A DNA stretch of 37,661 bases from NCBI GenBank assembly GCA_013152325.1, contig JAADGN010000026.1, forward strand, positions 10,978 through 48,638, given 5' to 3'. Below the pieces are notes generated by a model. It was not told the origin of the DNA. It saw only the letters and a list, made by a program, of their open reading frames with translations, and did not search any database. Every line of letters starts with the position of its first letter. Position 1 is the first letter of the stretch. This document shows positions 14,486 through 23,174 of this stretch, piece by piece. The DNA comes from Chloroflexota bacterium. GTDB lineage: Bacteria > Chloroflexota > Anaerolineae > Anaerolineales > Villigracilaceae. The translations under genes and the position numbers were made by a program.

Positions 14486-16693
14486 ATGAAACCAGAAGTA
14501 AAACGCTACACCGCAACGGTGGCTGGCCGCACGTTCGTTTTCGAAACAGGCAAGCTGGCCCCCCAGGCTGGCGGCGCAGTGACCGTGCAGTTAGGCGATG
14601 CGGTCATATTTGCCGCCGCCACGATGAGTCCGACCGCGCGCGAGGGGATAGACTTCCTCCCCTTGAGCGTCTTCTACGAAGAGCGCATGTACGCCGGTGG
14701 ACGCATCCCCGGTTCGTTCTTCCGACGCGAAGGACGACCCCACACTGAAGCCACACTCATCGCCCGGCTGACCGACCGTCCGCTGCGCCCGCTCTTCCCG
14801 AAGGGCATGCGCAACGACATCCAGGTGCTGATGTACTCGCTTTCAGCCGACGATAACCCCATCGACATCCTGGCGATCAACGCCGCCTCGGCCGCAGTGG
14901 CCATTTCCAACATCCCCTGGGATGGGCCGGTCGGCGCGGTGCGCATTGGACGCGTCAACGGCGAATTCGTCGTCAACCCCACTTTCTCGGAACTAGAACA
15001 ATCTGACCTCGACCTACGCGTCGCCGGAACACGGGAGGCCATTTTGATGGTCGAGTGCGGGGCGGACGAAGTCCCCGAAGACGTCATGGTCGCCGCGCTG
15101 GAGCTGGGATACAAGTCCATCCAGCCGTTGGTAGACGCCCAGGAAAAGATGGCCGCCGAAGCTGGCAAAACCAAGAGCGAGCCGATTGTTACCATACTCT
15201 CCGACGAGCTGAAACAGAAAGTCTTCGACCTCGTCAAAGACCCGATGAACGCGCTGCTCTCCAAACCGCTCTCGAAGGATGAGTTTTACGGCGGCATGGA
15301 CGAACTGCGCGACAAGATCATCGCCGAACTGACCGCCGAGGACGAAGAGATAACGGAAAAAGACGTCAAGAACGCCTTTGGGGAGGCGGAAAAACGCATC
15401 GTGCGTGAACGCATCTTAAGCGAGGGCAAACGTCCCGACGGGCGCGGCCCGAAAGATGTCCGCCCCATCTGGTGCGAAGTGGACGTCAGCCCACGCGCCC
15501 ACGGTTCCGGCATCTTCACACGCGGCGAAACCCAGGCGCTGACCCTGGCTACGCTCGGCACCCTGCGCGAATCCCAGGAATTGGACAACCTGACGCCGCA
15601 CGATCGCAAACGCTACATGCACCACTATAACTTCCCGCCCTTCTGCACAGGCGAGGTAAGACCGTTGCGCGGCCAGTCCCGCCGCGAGATCGGGCACGGC
15701 GCGCTGGCTGAACGTGCGCTGCTGCCTGTTATTCCGCCAAAGGAAGATTTCCCCTACACACTGCGCCTGGTCTCCGAGATCATGTCGTCCAACGGTTCGT
15801 CCTCGATGGCCTCGGTTTGCGGCTCGACGCTGGCCCTGATGGACACCGGTGTGCCGATCAAAGCGCCCGTCTCGGGCGTGGCGATGGGGCTGGTCACGGA
15901 CGGCGAACGTTATCAGATCCTGACCGACATCCAGGGCAGCGAAGACCACCTCGGCGATATGGACTTCAAAGTCGCCGGGACGGAAAAAGGCATCACCGCC
16001 CTGCAAATGGACATCAAGATCAGCGGCCTGAGCACCGAACTGATGGCCGAGGCGCTTGAGCAATCGCACCAGGCGCGTATGCACATCCTGGAAAAGATGA
16101 TGGAGACCATCGACAAGCCGCGGCCCGAACTCAAGCCCCACGTGCCGCGCGTGACCACCGTCACCATCCCGGTGGACAAGATCGGCGCCATCATCGGACC
16201 GGGCGGCAAGACCATCCGCGCCATCCAGGAAGAGACCGGCGCGCGCATCGACATCGAAGAAGACGGCACCGTCTTCATTGCGACCGCCGACGGCGAGAGC
16301 GAAGCGATGGCCCGCCAGCGCATCGAAGCCCTGACCGAAACGCCAATCGTTGGACGCATCTACACCGGACGCGTCGTCCGCACGACTGACTTCGGCGCCT
16401 TTGTCCAAATCCTGCCCAACACCGACGGGATGGTACACATCTCGCAGTTGGACAGCGAGCGCATAGAGAAGGTCGAAGATGTCGCCAGGGTTGGCGACGA
16501 GATCACCGTGATGGTCACCAACATCGACCCGATGGGCAAGATCCGCCTGTCCCGCCAGGCCGTGCTCGAAGGCTGGACGGCCGAAGAAGCCTTGGCCCAC
16601 GACCGGCCGCGCAACAGCGGCGGCAGAAACCGCTCAGGCGGCAGGTCGGGAGGCAATCGAAATTCGCGGGGCGGCTCCAACCGACGACGATAA
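14486..16693 (+). CDS. pnp: Polynucleotide phosphorylase
   Basis: This 735-residue 3'-to-5' phosphorolytic exoribonuclease degrades RNA to nucleoside diphosphates, usually as a trimer in the degradosome. The first RNase PH core spans about 5-205 and contains FFRREGRP. A helical linker follows, then the second, catalytic core from about 310 (RPDGRGPKDVRPI), with the MDFKVAGT and ALQMDIKI blocks that carry the active-site acids. A KH domain (IIGPGGKTIR) and an S1 domain (FGAFVQILPNTDGMVHISQL) follow. The C-terminus ends in an Arg/Gly-rich tail. ATG 14486 has a GGAG site six bases before it; an ATG at 14474 would add four residues but overlaps that site. Confidence 0.96.
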   Translation: MKPEVKRYTATVAGRTFVFETGKLAPQAGGAVTVQLGDAVIFAAATMSPTAREGIDFLPLSVFYEERMYAGGRIPGSFFRREGRPHTEATLIARLTDRPLRPLFPKGMRNDIQVLMYSLSADDNPIDILAINAASAAVAISNIPWDGPVGAVRIGRVNGEFVVNPTFSELEQSDLDLRVAGTREAILMVECGADEVPEDVMVAALELGYKSIQPLVDAQEKMAAEAGKTKSEPIVTILSDELKQKVFDLVKDPMNALLSKPLSKDEFYGGMDELRDKIIAELTAEDEEITEKDVKNAFGEAEKRIVRERILSEGKRPDGRGPKDVRPIWCEVDVSPRAHGSGIFTRGETQALTLATLGTLRESQELDNLTPHDRKRYMHHYNFPPFCTGEVRPLRGQSRREIGHGALAERALLPVIPPKEDFPYTLRLVSEIMSSNGSSSMASVCGSTLALMDTGVPIKAPVSGVAMGLVTDGERYQILTDIQGSEDHLGDMDFKVAGTEKGITALQMDIKISGLSTELMAEALEQSHQARMHILEKMMETIDKPRPELKPHVPRVTTVTIPVDKIGAIIGPGGKTIRAIQEETGARIDIEEDGTVFIATADGESEAMARQRIEALTETPIVGRIYTGRVVRTTDFGAFVQILPNTDGMVHISQLDSERIEKVEDVARVGDEITVMVTNIDPMGKIRLSRQAVLEGWTAEEALAHDRPRNSGGRNRSGGRSGGNRNSRGGSNRRR

Positions 16694-16704
16694 CAGCCAT
16701 TCAG

Positions 16705-16735
16705 ACGGGCGGTCATTAGCGACCGCCCGTTTTCG
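16705..16735 (+). terminator. Terminator after pnp
   Basis: A perfect 10-bp stem ACGGGCGGTC (16705-16714) / GACCGCCCGT (16721-16730), loop ATTAGC, followed by a T-rich stretch. Confidence 0.85.
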
Positions 16736-16739
16736 TTTA

Positions 16740-16979
16740 CCCCACACTCTCGCGCCTCCACAGCGCCCACCAAACCTGCCCCGGTCAATTCCGGCCGTCG
16801 GTCCCATCTCGGCGTTCGGCCCGCCACTGCCCCTCCGGCAATCAAATCACCCCACCGTAATGTTTTGACCGTTTACCCGGTATGCTATAATGGCAAAACA
16901 CCGCTGCGGGCGGCAAAGAGACCTTCACGAAAAGATTTTCCATCCAAACAACCGGAACATCTCACAAGGAGGCAGCCAA
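16740..16979 (+). promoter_or_regulatory. Intergenic region with extended -10 promoter for the small membrane protein
   Basis: No coding sequence is seen here. An extended -10 sequence, TGC before TATAAT (16886-16891), is preceded by TTTTGACC. TTGACC (16865-16870) gives a short 15-base spacer. The transcript would start near 16898, leaving a leader of about 80 bases that ends in AAGGAGG (16966-16972). Confidence 0.65.
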
Positions 16980-17315
16980 ATGATCATCCTTTTAGTTGCG
17001 GGCACGCTTTCCCTGATTTACGGCGCGCTGATCGCGTTCGCCGGGGTAAAGCAAATGCGGCGGCAAGAGATCTCCATCGGCGCCGCACTGCTGATGTCCC
17101 TGACGGGCGCGCTGATCATGTTCGCAGCGACCCTGCTCGTATTCCGGATATGGCTGGCGTTCTATCTGCTCATCGCAGGCTTGATTGCCATGCACTGGTT
17201 GGCGATCAAAAACGGCATCCAAATGCACGGCAAGCTCAACCCGAAGCATCACATCGCCCGGCTGATCGTTTCGTTGGTGATCGCCAGTCTGGCCCTTTGG
17301 GGGATGATTCTGTAA
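16980..17315 (+). CDS. Small multi-pass membrane protein
   Basis: A 111-residue protein with about four hydrophobic helices: residues 1-22, 33-52, 56-75 and 92-110. Positive residues concentrate in VKQMRRQE (23-30) and NGIQMHGKLNPKHH (77-91), suggesting a cytoplasmic loop. No family is recognised. ATG 16980 has an excellent AAGGAGG seven bases before it. The gene stands alone between the pnp terminator and its own terminator, with its own promoter, so it is a single-gene unit. Confidence 0.75.
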   Translation: MIILLVAGTLSLIYGALIAFAGVKQMRRQEISIGAALLMSLTGALIMFAATLLVFRIWLAFYLLIAGLIAMHWLAIKNGIQMHGKLNPKHHIARLIVSLVIASLALWGMIL

Positions 17316-17350
17316 GCGCAGTAATCACCCGATTCGACTTCTTGTCACTG

Positions 17351-17398
17351 AAAGCACGGAGACCGCCATGTTTGCCTGGATTCTCTCCGTGCTTTTTT
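17351..17398 (+). terminator. Terminator after the small membrane protein
   Basis: A 12-bp stem AAAGCACGGAGA (17351-17362) / TCTCCGTGCTTT (17384-17395) with a 21-base loop, followed by T residues. Confidence 0.85.
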
Positions 17399-17512
17399 CC
17401 ATGCTCCCTGGCGCTGAAATTTTACAAATATCTTACACTGCCATAGCACCCCTGTCACAGGCAAAGGCTAAACTAGCGATAGTGCACATCACGCTCAGAA
17501 AGGGAGTACACG

Positions 17513-20158
17513 ATGAAACGCATGCAAATTTCACTTGCCCTGCTAGTTTTACCGGCGCTAATTCTTTCCGCCTGTAGTTTCCGAACGGGGAAAACATCTC
17601 CGGCAACACAAGCCAGCCCCTCCACGATCGTCCCCGCCGGCCAGACGCCGGCAGCCCCGTCCTCGCCGGGAGGGATAGAAACGCTCCCCGACGGCGGCGC
17701 GCGCCTGTCCACAAACGACGGGCTGATCCTGACGCTGGACGCCGCCGGTCAGGTCACCGCACTGACGCTGAACGGCGTGGCGCAACCCATCACCCCATCC
17801 TTGCCGCTGGTCATACGCGACCTGACGGACGCCAACGCACCCGACGCCCCCAACCTGCTTGCAAATCCCGGTTTCGAAGACGGCGACGCGGGTTGGAGCC
17901 CCATGCTGGTGAAAGGCGTCACGTTGGAGGTCGCCAGCGACGCCGCCCACGCGGGGACGAACGCCCTGGCCCTGCGCGGCGAGAACGGCAGCGCGGGCGC
18001 GGTCATCAGCGATCCCGTCCCGGTCGCGCCGGGGAAACGCTACCGCGTCTCCGGCCATTTCCAGGTCGAATTCGGCTACGTGAATTTCGCCGGTCCGCCC
18101 ACCATCTGGCAGGACACCCTCTACCGCGGCAGCCAGACGCCCACCGGCCTCTACCTGCAATGGCTGGACGCAGCCGGGCAGCCGCTGGAGGCCTCTCCCC
18201 AACTGGCCGCGCCGCTGCACTGGAACGCCCAGGACTGGCACAAAGTCACCCGCGAGGTGACCGCGCCGCCCAAGGCCGCTTCCGTCCAGGTCATCGCCGG
18301 CGCGCGTCCCGTCGAAGGCGCGGTCTGGATCGACGACCTGGCCTTCGTCGAAAGCCCCGAAGCCGACCAGCCGCTGGCGGGCGCGCTGGAAATCGCCGCC
18401 GACCGCGTCATCCAGCGCGGGGAAGTGGCCGGGCTGCAGGTGTCCGTCAGCTACCGCCCCTACGGCGACCACATCGCCGTCACCACGACCGTGACCGACC
18501 CCAGCGGCGGCCCGCGCGCCCTGGATGTGGGCTGGGGGCTCCCGCTGACCGCCGAGGGCTGGACGTGGTGGGACGGCCTGCGCGAGAGCCGTCCGGTCAT
18601 CGCCGGGCTGGATTTCGCCCGCGCCGTCAGCGCCGACATCACCGGCTATCTGCCCATCTCGCTCTACCCCTACGCCGCACTGGAAAACGGCCAGGCCAGC
18701 CTGTCGCTGGCGATCCCGCTCGATTCGCCCCGCTACGTGCTGCTGCACTACGACGGCGAGAGCGGACGCTACGAAGGCCGCGCCCATCTGGGCATCAGCC
18801 CCAGGGCAACGAAACTGAACGACAGCGCCGATTTCACACTCCTGCTCTACCAAAGCGACCCGGCCTGGGGGCTGCGCGCCGCGGCGGAAAAACACGCCGC
18901 CATCGGCCCCGACTGGTACGACACGCCCGGCGAAGCAGGCGATTTCACCGATTTTGCCCAGGACCACTTCAGCGCGAGCGGTAAAGGCGGCCAGACGCTG
19001 CGCGCCTACAACGAGGCCAACGTATACGCGGCGCAATACACCGTCTTCGAGCTGAACGCCAAGATAGCGGACAAAGACGCCCCCCGCCCGACGTATGCAC
19101 AGGCGTTGGAATACATACAAAGCCAAAGCGGCTCGGAGAACATCCAGCAAGCCACGTTCTCGGCCTCGGTCGTCTGCGATTCGGCCGGCGAGGCGCATCT
19201 CAAAAGCGTCAACGTCTACCCCTGGGCGGCCAGGTACTGGTCGTCGATTTGGATCGCCAACGTCGACCCGGACGTCGCCGGCGGCTACGGCCAGGCGCTG
19301 CTGAACAAACTGGGAGATCTCTTCACGGAAACGGCGCAGGCCGGGTTGACCATCAACGGCGTGGAAATCGACAACTTCATTTCGGTCACCACCGTAGACC
19401 TGTGCCCCGAACACATCGCCGCGGCCGACCTGCCGCTGACCTACGACCCCAACACCTACCAACCGGGCGTCCATGTGGCCTCCGCCGCCTGGGAATACCT
19501 CGTCCAACTGCGCGCCCTGCTCGACGCCCAGCCCGAACCCTATCGCGGCATCAGCGTCAACTTCTGGGGGCTGAACATTCCCAACCTGCTCTCCCCCTTC
19601 ATCGACGGCTTCGCGGGCGAGGGGAAGGTCGCCACCGCCGGCGCGAGCAACTGGACGCCGCCCATCCTGGACTACCGCCGGGCGACCGCCATGACGCGGC
19701 TGCGCATGTTCTCCATTCAGGAGCCTGACCTGACCCGTTCACAAGTCGAGACTGCCGCCCACGAGGCCATCTTTTACGCCACCCAGGTGGGGCGCGGCCC
19801 CCATGCCGCCAACTGGTCGAGCGAACTGGAGGACATCCTGGCCTGGGCCAACACCCAGAGCAAGCCGCTGGCCGCGCTCGGCTGGCAGCCCATCCCCTAC
19901 GCATCCACCGACCAGCCGGATGTGTGGGTGGAGCGCTACGGAACGCAGGCCTTCGCCGTCCACAACTGGGGCGACGCGCCGCTCGACTTCACGCTGACAA
20001 TCGACCTGTCCGCCATCGGACAAAGCGCGGAGGGGCTGCTGGCAACCGAATCGATCAGCGGCGAAAACGTGTCCATAACCATCGCCTCCGACGGCTCCAT
20101 CCAGATCAGCGGCCGTCTGGAACCCGGCCGCACCGCCGTCTATTGGCTGGGCAAATAG
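17513..20158 (+). CDS. Large secreted lipoprotein with carbohydrate-binding-like and TIM-barrel-like regions
   Basis: An 881-residue protein with a lipoprotein signal (lipobox L-S-A-C, Cys21) and a Ser/Thr/Pro linker (residues 28-58). Residues 113-285 look like a CBM4/9/16-type jelly-roll: ANPGFEDGDAGWSP, then an SGHF strand and the closing VWIDDLAFVE. The middle part (about 285-460) is beta-rich. From about 480 to 760 a mixed alpha/beta region resembles a glycoside-hydrolase barrel, with SVNVYPWAARYWSSIW, GVEIDNFIS and ISVNFWGLN. The acidic residues in GVEID could be catalytic, but this is a guess. A C-terminal beta domain ends it. No known GH family was recognised with confidence. It is the longest gene in the window and very GC-rich. 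Confidence 0.7.
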   Translation: MKRMQISLALLVLPALILSACSFRTGKTSPATQASPSTIVPAGQTPAAPSSPGGIETLPDGGARLSTNDGLILTLDAAGQVTALTLNGVAQPITPSLPLVIRDLTDANAPDAPNLLANPGFEDGDAGWSPMLVKGVTLEVASDAAHAGTNALALRGENGSAGAVISDPVPVAPGKRYRVSGHFQVEFGYVNFAGPPTIWQDTLYRGSQTPTGLYLQWLDAAGQPLEASPQLAAPLHWNAQDWHKVTREVTAPPKAASVQVIAGARPVEGAVWIDDLAFVESPEADQPLAGALEIAADRVIQRGEVAGLQVSVSYRPYGDHIAVTTTVTDPSGGPRALDVGWGLPLTAEGWTWWDGLRESRPVIAGLDFARAVSADITGYLPISLYPYAALENGQASLSLAIPLDSPRYVLLHYDGESGRYEGRAHLGISPRATKLNDSADFTLLLYQSDPAWGLRAAAEKHAAIGPDWYDTPGEAGDFTDFAQDHFSASGKGGQTLRAYNEANVYAAQYTVFELNAKIADKDAPRPTYAQALEYIQSQSGSENIQQATFSASVVCDSAGEAHLKSVNVYPWAARYWSSIWIANVDPDVAGGYGQALLNKLGDLFTETAQAGLTINGVEIDNFISVTTVDLCPEHIAAADLPLTYDPNTYQPGVHVASAAWEYLVQLRALLDAQPEPYRGISVNFWGLNIPNLLSPFIDGFAGEGKVATAGASNWTPPILDYRRATAMTRLRMFSIQEPDLTRSQVETAAHEAIFYATQVGRGPHAANWSSELEDILAWANTQSKPLAALGWQPIPYASTDQPDVWVERYGTQAFAVHNWGDAPLDFTLTIDLSAIGQSAEGLLATESISGENVSITIASDGSIQISGRLEPGRTAVYWLGK

Positions 20159-20168
20159 TGAGCCAAGT

Positions 20169-20197
20169 CCCTCCGAGGTTTCCCATGCCTCGGAGGG
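20169..20197 (+). other. Stem-loop after the large lipoprotein gene
   Basis: A perfect 10-bp stem CCCTCCGAGG (20169-20178) / CCTCGGAGGG (20188-20197) with a 9-base loop. No T-run follows, so termination would have to be weak or Rho-assisted. TTCCCATGC occurs twice nearby. Confidence 0.5.
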
Positions 20198-20354
20198 CTT
20201 CCCATGCTATAACCAGGCGCTCGAAAACAGCTTATCCTGAAAAAGAAGTAAACAATAGACCTCTTGCATAAGTGCTCATATCGCCGTTCCCGGCGGCGAG
20301 ACGCCGCCTGGAGCAAGTTGGAACGACCTGCCCCGATAAAGGAGGGAACAAACA

Positions 20355-20834
20355 ATGCGTGCCTTCGCCTTTTTGTCGTCGATCGGTCTGCTGCTAATCC
20401 TGTCACTGACAGGCTGCGCCGCGCAGACGTCTCCGGCGGTCCCCCAGGCCTTCGAATTCTCCAGCGGCGGCGCATACCACTTCGAAGGCTTCGGAGAGTG
20501 GCAAATCAGCCTGGATCGTCAGGGCGAACTGAACATCGCCCACAACGTACGCGGCGACGTCACAAACTACGGCGTATTCCCGCTCAGCGAAGCGGAAACC
20601 GCCCACATCTGGGCGCAGATAGAAGCCGCCGACCTTCGAAACCTGAAGCCCGCCCGTGAGACAGGTTTGCCAGACGAAGTGCAATATATCTTCGTGCTCA
20701 AAGACGGCGATACAACGCAAGAAGTGAAGGTTTGGGTTGGCGAAGCGCAGCAAATACCAGAAATCGCCGCCCTGGTCGAAAGCATCGGCGCTCTGATCGA
20801 AAAATACACCCAGCAAAAACCGGTCTTGCGCTGA
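20355..20834 (+). CDS. Small predicted lipoprotein
   Basis: A 159-residue protein with signal peptide and lipobox L-T-G-C (Cys21). The mature part looks like a compact beta-rich domain: AFEFSSGGAYHFEGFGEWQI, a LPDEVQYIFVL strand, and a final helix LVESIGALIEKYTQQ. No family is recognised. AAAGGAGG lies upstream of the ATG at 20355. It sits about 200 bases after the large lipoprotein gene and is followed by a bidirectional terminator. Confidence 0.8.
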   Translation: MRAFAFLSSIGLLLILSLTGCAAQTSPAVPQAFEFSSGGAYHFEGFGEWQISLDRQGELNIAHNVRGDVTNYGVFPLSEAETAHIWAQIEAADLRNLKPARETGLPDEVQYIFVLKDGDTTQEVKVWVGEAQQIPEIAALVESIGALIEKYTQQKPVLR

Positions 20835-20858
20835 ACAAAACCGGTCTGCGCCAAAAAG

Positions 20859-20895
20859 AAAAGAGCAGCGCATTTTTATGCACCGCTCTTTTTTC
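20859..20895. terminator. Bidirectional terminator
   Basis: AAAAGAGC (20859-20866) pairs with GCTCTTTT (20885-20892), with an inner GCAT/ATGC. T-runs flank both sides. It lies between convergent genes: the lipoprotein gene and the GNAT gene. Confidence 0.8.
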
Positions 20896-20904
20896 TTTGT
20901 TGCG

Positions 20905-21492
20905 CTACCGGTCGAGCAAGCTTCTCAAACGCGCTTTCACGTCCGGCCATTCGCTCTCGATGATGCTGTAATAGATCGAGTCGCGATAGGTTCCGTCCCA
21001 ACGGATCATGTGGTTTCGCAAGACGCCTTCTCTCGTCGCGCCAAGCCGCTCAATGGCCCGCTGCGAAGGGGTATTGCGAATATCCGTCTCGAACTGGACA
21101 CGGATGCATCCCAATGCCTCGAAAGCATGTTTGAGCAACAGGTATTTGCACTCCACATCGACCGTCGTGCGCTGATACTTCACGCCATACCACGTCCCCC
21201 CAATTTCCAGGGTCCGGTGCTGCACGTTGATGTTCATGTAACGCGTCGCGCCAATGGCGCGGCCGCTCTCCAGATGAATGACCGCAAAGGGCAAGTCTGT
21301 GCCGCTCATTTCGCGGGTCAGCATCTCCTCTACCCAGGCGTACATCTTCTCCTCGCTCGTAACCATGCCGAAAAGCATATTTTTCCAAATCGACTCGTCC
21401 GCGCCTGCCACGCTCAAATCGGGAACATGCTCGACCGTCAGCGGTTCCAGACGGACATTACGTCGGCTCAGGGTAACCGGGTGAATATTCAT
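20905..21492 (-). CDS. GNAT-family acetyltransferase (RimJ/RimL-like)
   Basis: A 195-residue protein with the GNAT pattern: N-terminal LEPLTVEHV, the EIGGTWYGVKYQRTTVDVE segment (about 96-114), HAFEALGCIRVQF, and NTPSQRAIERLGA (about 140-152), where the Asn-x-x-Ser region contacts acetyl-CoA. RimJ/RimL relatives acetylate N-termini of ribosomal proteins, but others have small-molecule or protein substrates. The acceptor here is unknown. ATG 21492 overlaps the stop of murE by four bases, so it is translationally coupled to it. Confidence 0.88.
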   Translation of the reverse strand: MNIHPVTLSRRNVRLEPLTVEHVPDLSVAGADESIWKNMLFGMVTSEEKMYAWVEEMLTREMSGTDLPFAVIHLESGRAIGATRYMNINVQHRTLEIGGTWYGVKYQRTTVDVECKYLLLKHAFEALGCIRVQFETDIRNTPSQRAIERLGATREGVLRNHMIRWDGTYRDSIYYSIIESEWPDVKARLRSLLDR

Positions 21493-23042
21493 TTCGTCTC
21501 CTGTGTGGGCAAATAAGGCATCCGCTCCCCGGCAATGCCCAAATGCTCGGCCAGCGCGGCGCGCATGGCTGTGCGATCATCCCAGGGATACTCGGTCTCG
21601 CCGAAACACATCGACTGTTCATGACCTTTTCCACAGGCCATGATCAGGTCGCCGGGACGCGCCAGTTGGATCATGAAACGGATGGCCTCGCCCCGGTCGG
21701 GGACGCGCCAGAAGGTCTGCCCCTCGACCCCGCCCTTCGACGTTGCGCCTGCCGCCATCTCGTCGAGGATTCCGTCCAACGACTCGGTGCGCGGGTCTTC
21801 GGCGGTCAACACCGTCAGGTCAGCCAGTTCTGCCGAGACCTCGGCCATCATGCGGCGTTTTTCGCGGTCGCGCAGGCCTGCCGAGCCAAACGCCACGATG
21901 ACGCGGCCCTCCGTCATCTCGCGGGCGGCCTGTATGGCTACCCGCAGGGCGTTGGGCGTGTGGGCAAAGTCCACGATGGCGGTGAAAGCCTGCCCCAGAT
22001 CGATGCGCTCCATGCGGCCAGGGATGCCCGGCATGGCCGCAATGCCGCGCGCCGCGGTCTCCGGGTCAACGTCCAGGCCAACGACCGCCGCGGTCAGCGC
22101 GGCCAGGCAGTTCGAGACATTGTACGCGCCGACCAGCGGACTGGTCACCGGGATGCTGAAACCTGGACCCAGCGCCGTGAAGTGGATGCCGCGCGGGCTG
22201 TAAACCACGTCCGCTGCACGGACGTCCGCCGCCGCGTCCAGGCCGTAGCAGGCCTGGGGGCCGGGGGCGATGCGGGAGAGATGGTCATAGGAGGCGTCGT
22301 CGCGATTAAGCACCGCCAAACGCGGGTTGCCGGACGGCTTGTCCCTTGTCTCCGCCAAAGAGGTAAACAGCCGCGCCTTGGCAGCGCGGTAGGCCTCGTA
22401 GGAGCCGTGATAATCGAGGTGTTCGTGGGTGATGTTGGTGACCACGCCGATGTCGAACTCGCAGGCGTCGACGCGGTGCTGCGCCCAGCCGTGCGAGGTG
22501 GTTTCGAGCACGACGTGGGTCAGACCGGCGTCCACCATTTTCGCGAGGTAGCGCTGCACGTCGGGCGGGTCGGGCGTGGTGACGTGGAAGCCGGTGTCGA
22601 TGGTCTCGCCGCCGATGACCGCGTTGACGGTGGAAATCAGCCCTGCCTTGAAACCCGCCGCCAGCAGGATGTGGTAGAGAATGTTGCTGGTGGTGGTCTT
22701 GCCATCCGTGCCGGTGACGCCGATCATGGTCAGCTTGCGGGCCGGGCAGCCGTAAAAAGCCGCCGCCAGGTAAGCCAGCGCCCGCCGCGAATTTTCGACC
22801 TGAACGTACGGCACGGGGAGGTCAGTCTGCGGTCTCTCTCCCACCACCGCGACCGCGCCGTTTTCGAGCGCGTCCGGAATGAAGCGATGCCCGTCGAATG
22901 CGCCGCCCGCCATGGCGACGAAGAGACAGCCGGGCTGCACTTTGCGCGAATCGGAAGCGACGCCGGCAAGCGGCACGTCCGCCGGTTGGCCGGAGATGAT
23001 CTTTAGGGGAAACTCAGCAAACAAGTCGGAGAGAGTGGGCAT
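21489..23042 (-). CDS. murE: UDP-N-acetylmuramoyl-tripeptide synthetase (MurE)
   Basis: A 517-residue Mur ligase that adds the third amino acid to UDP-MurNAc-L-Ala-D-Glu in peptidoglycan precursor synthesis. The ATP-binding GVTGTDGKTTT (108-118), the VTTPDPP substrate block (154-160), the carbamylated Lys222 site in AKARLF, NITHEHLDYHG and the C-terminal ACGKGHEQ are all visible. The position that reads DNPR in diaminopimelate-adding enzymes is E415-D-P-R418 here, and FGSAGLRDREKRRMM replaces the usual 'GCGGDRDxxKRPxM'. The amino acid added is therefore uncertain. The start has no Shine-Dalgarno site; the TATAAT lies about 65 bases upstream. It is not in a cell-division cluster but paired with a GNAT gene. 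Confidence 0.88.
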   Translation of the reverse strand: MPTLSDLFAEFPLKIISGQPADVPLAGVASDSRKVQPGCLFVAMAGGAFDGHRFIPDALENGAVAVVGERPQTDLPVPYVQVENSRRALAYLAAAFYGCPARKLTMIGVTGTDGKTTTSNILYHILLAAGFKAGLISTVNAVIGGETIDTGFHVTTPDPPDVQRYLAKMVDAGLTHVVLETTSHGWAQHRVDACEFDIGVVTNITHEHLDYHGSYEAYRAAKARLFTSLAETRDKPSGNPRLAVLNRDDASYDHLSRIAPGPQACYGLDAAADVRAADVVYSPRGIHFTALGPGFSIPVTSPLVGAYNVSNCLAALTAAVVGLDVDPETAARGIAAMPGIPGRMERIDLGQAFTAIVDFAHTPNALRVAIQAAREMTEGRVIVAFGSAGLRDREKRRMMAEVSAELADLTVLTAEDPRTESLDGILDEMAAGATSKGGVEGQTFWRVPDRGEAIRFMIQLARPGDLIMACGKGHEQSMCFGETEYPWDDRTAMRAALAEHLGIAGERMPYLPTQETK

Positions 23043-23106
23043 GGAGGTCAGAAGATGGAAAATGGAGAACAGAGGATGGGGAATGGGGGTTGGAAGTCGA
23101 GGGTGA
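23043..23106. other. Low-complexity purine-rich murE leader
   Basis: The plus strand reads as repeated GGAAAATGGAGA/GATGGGGAATGG-like text, so the murE leader transcript is pyrimidine-rich. It resembles filler sequences seen upstream of other genes in this window. No Shine-Dalgarno sequence or hairpin is seen. Confidence 0.3.
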
Positions 23107-23107
23107 A

Positions 23108-23113
23108 ATTATA
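23108..23113 (-). promoter_or_regulatory. -10 box for murE
   Basis: TATAAT on the minus strand (23113-23108). The -35 region is weak (near 23136-23131). It lies just after the ATP synthase operon terminator. Confidence 0.45.
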
Positions 23114-23157
23114 AAACAAAAAAAGGGTTCTGACGACGCGCGTCGCCAAAACCCTTT
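23114..23157 (-). terminator. Terminator of the F0 ATP synthase operon
   Basis: On the minus strand AAAGGGTT (23157-23150) pairs with AACCCTTT (23129-23122), with an inner GACG/CGTC hairpin and a run of T after it. It closes the operon after the b-delta fusion gene. Confidence 0.85.
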
Positions 23158-23174
23158 GCAATTCAACGAACGGG

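Noticed and set aside
17558-19507. A 649-codon open frame opposite the large lipoprotein gene
   Set aside because: Gly/Arg/Val-rich without motifs; it overlaps a gene with a clear signal peptide and domain pattern on the other strand.
20169-20197. Rho-independent terminator after the large lipoprotein gene
   Set aside because: The stem is perfect but no T-run follows, so I list it only as a stem-loop.
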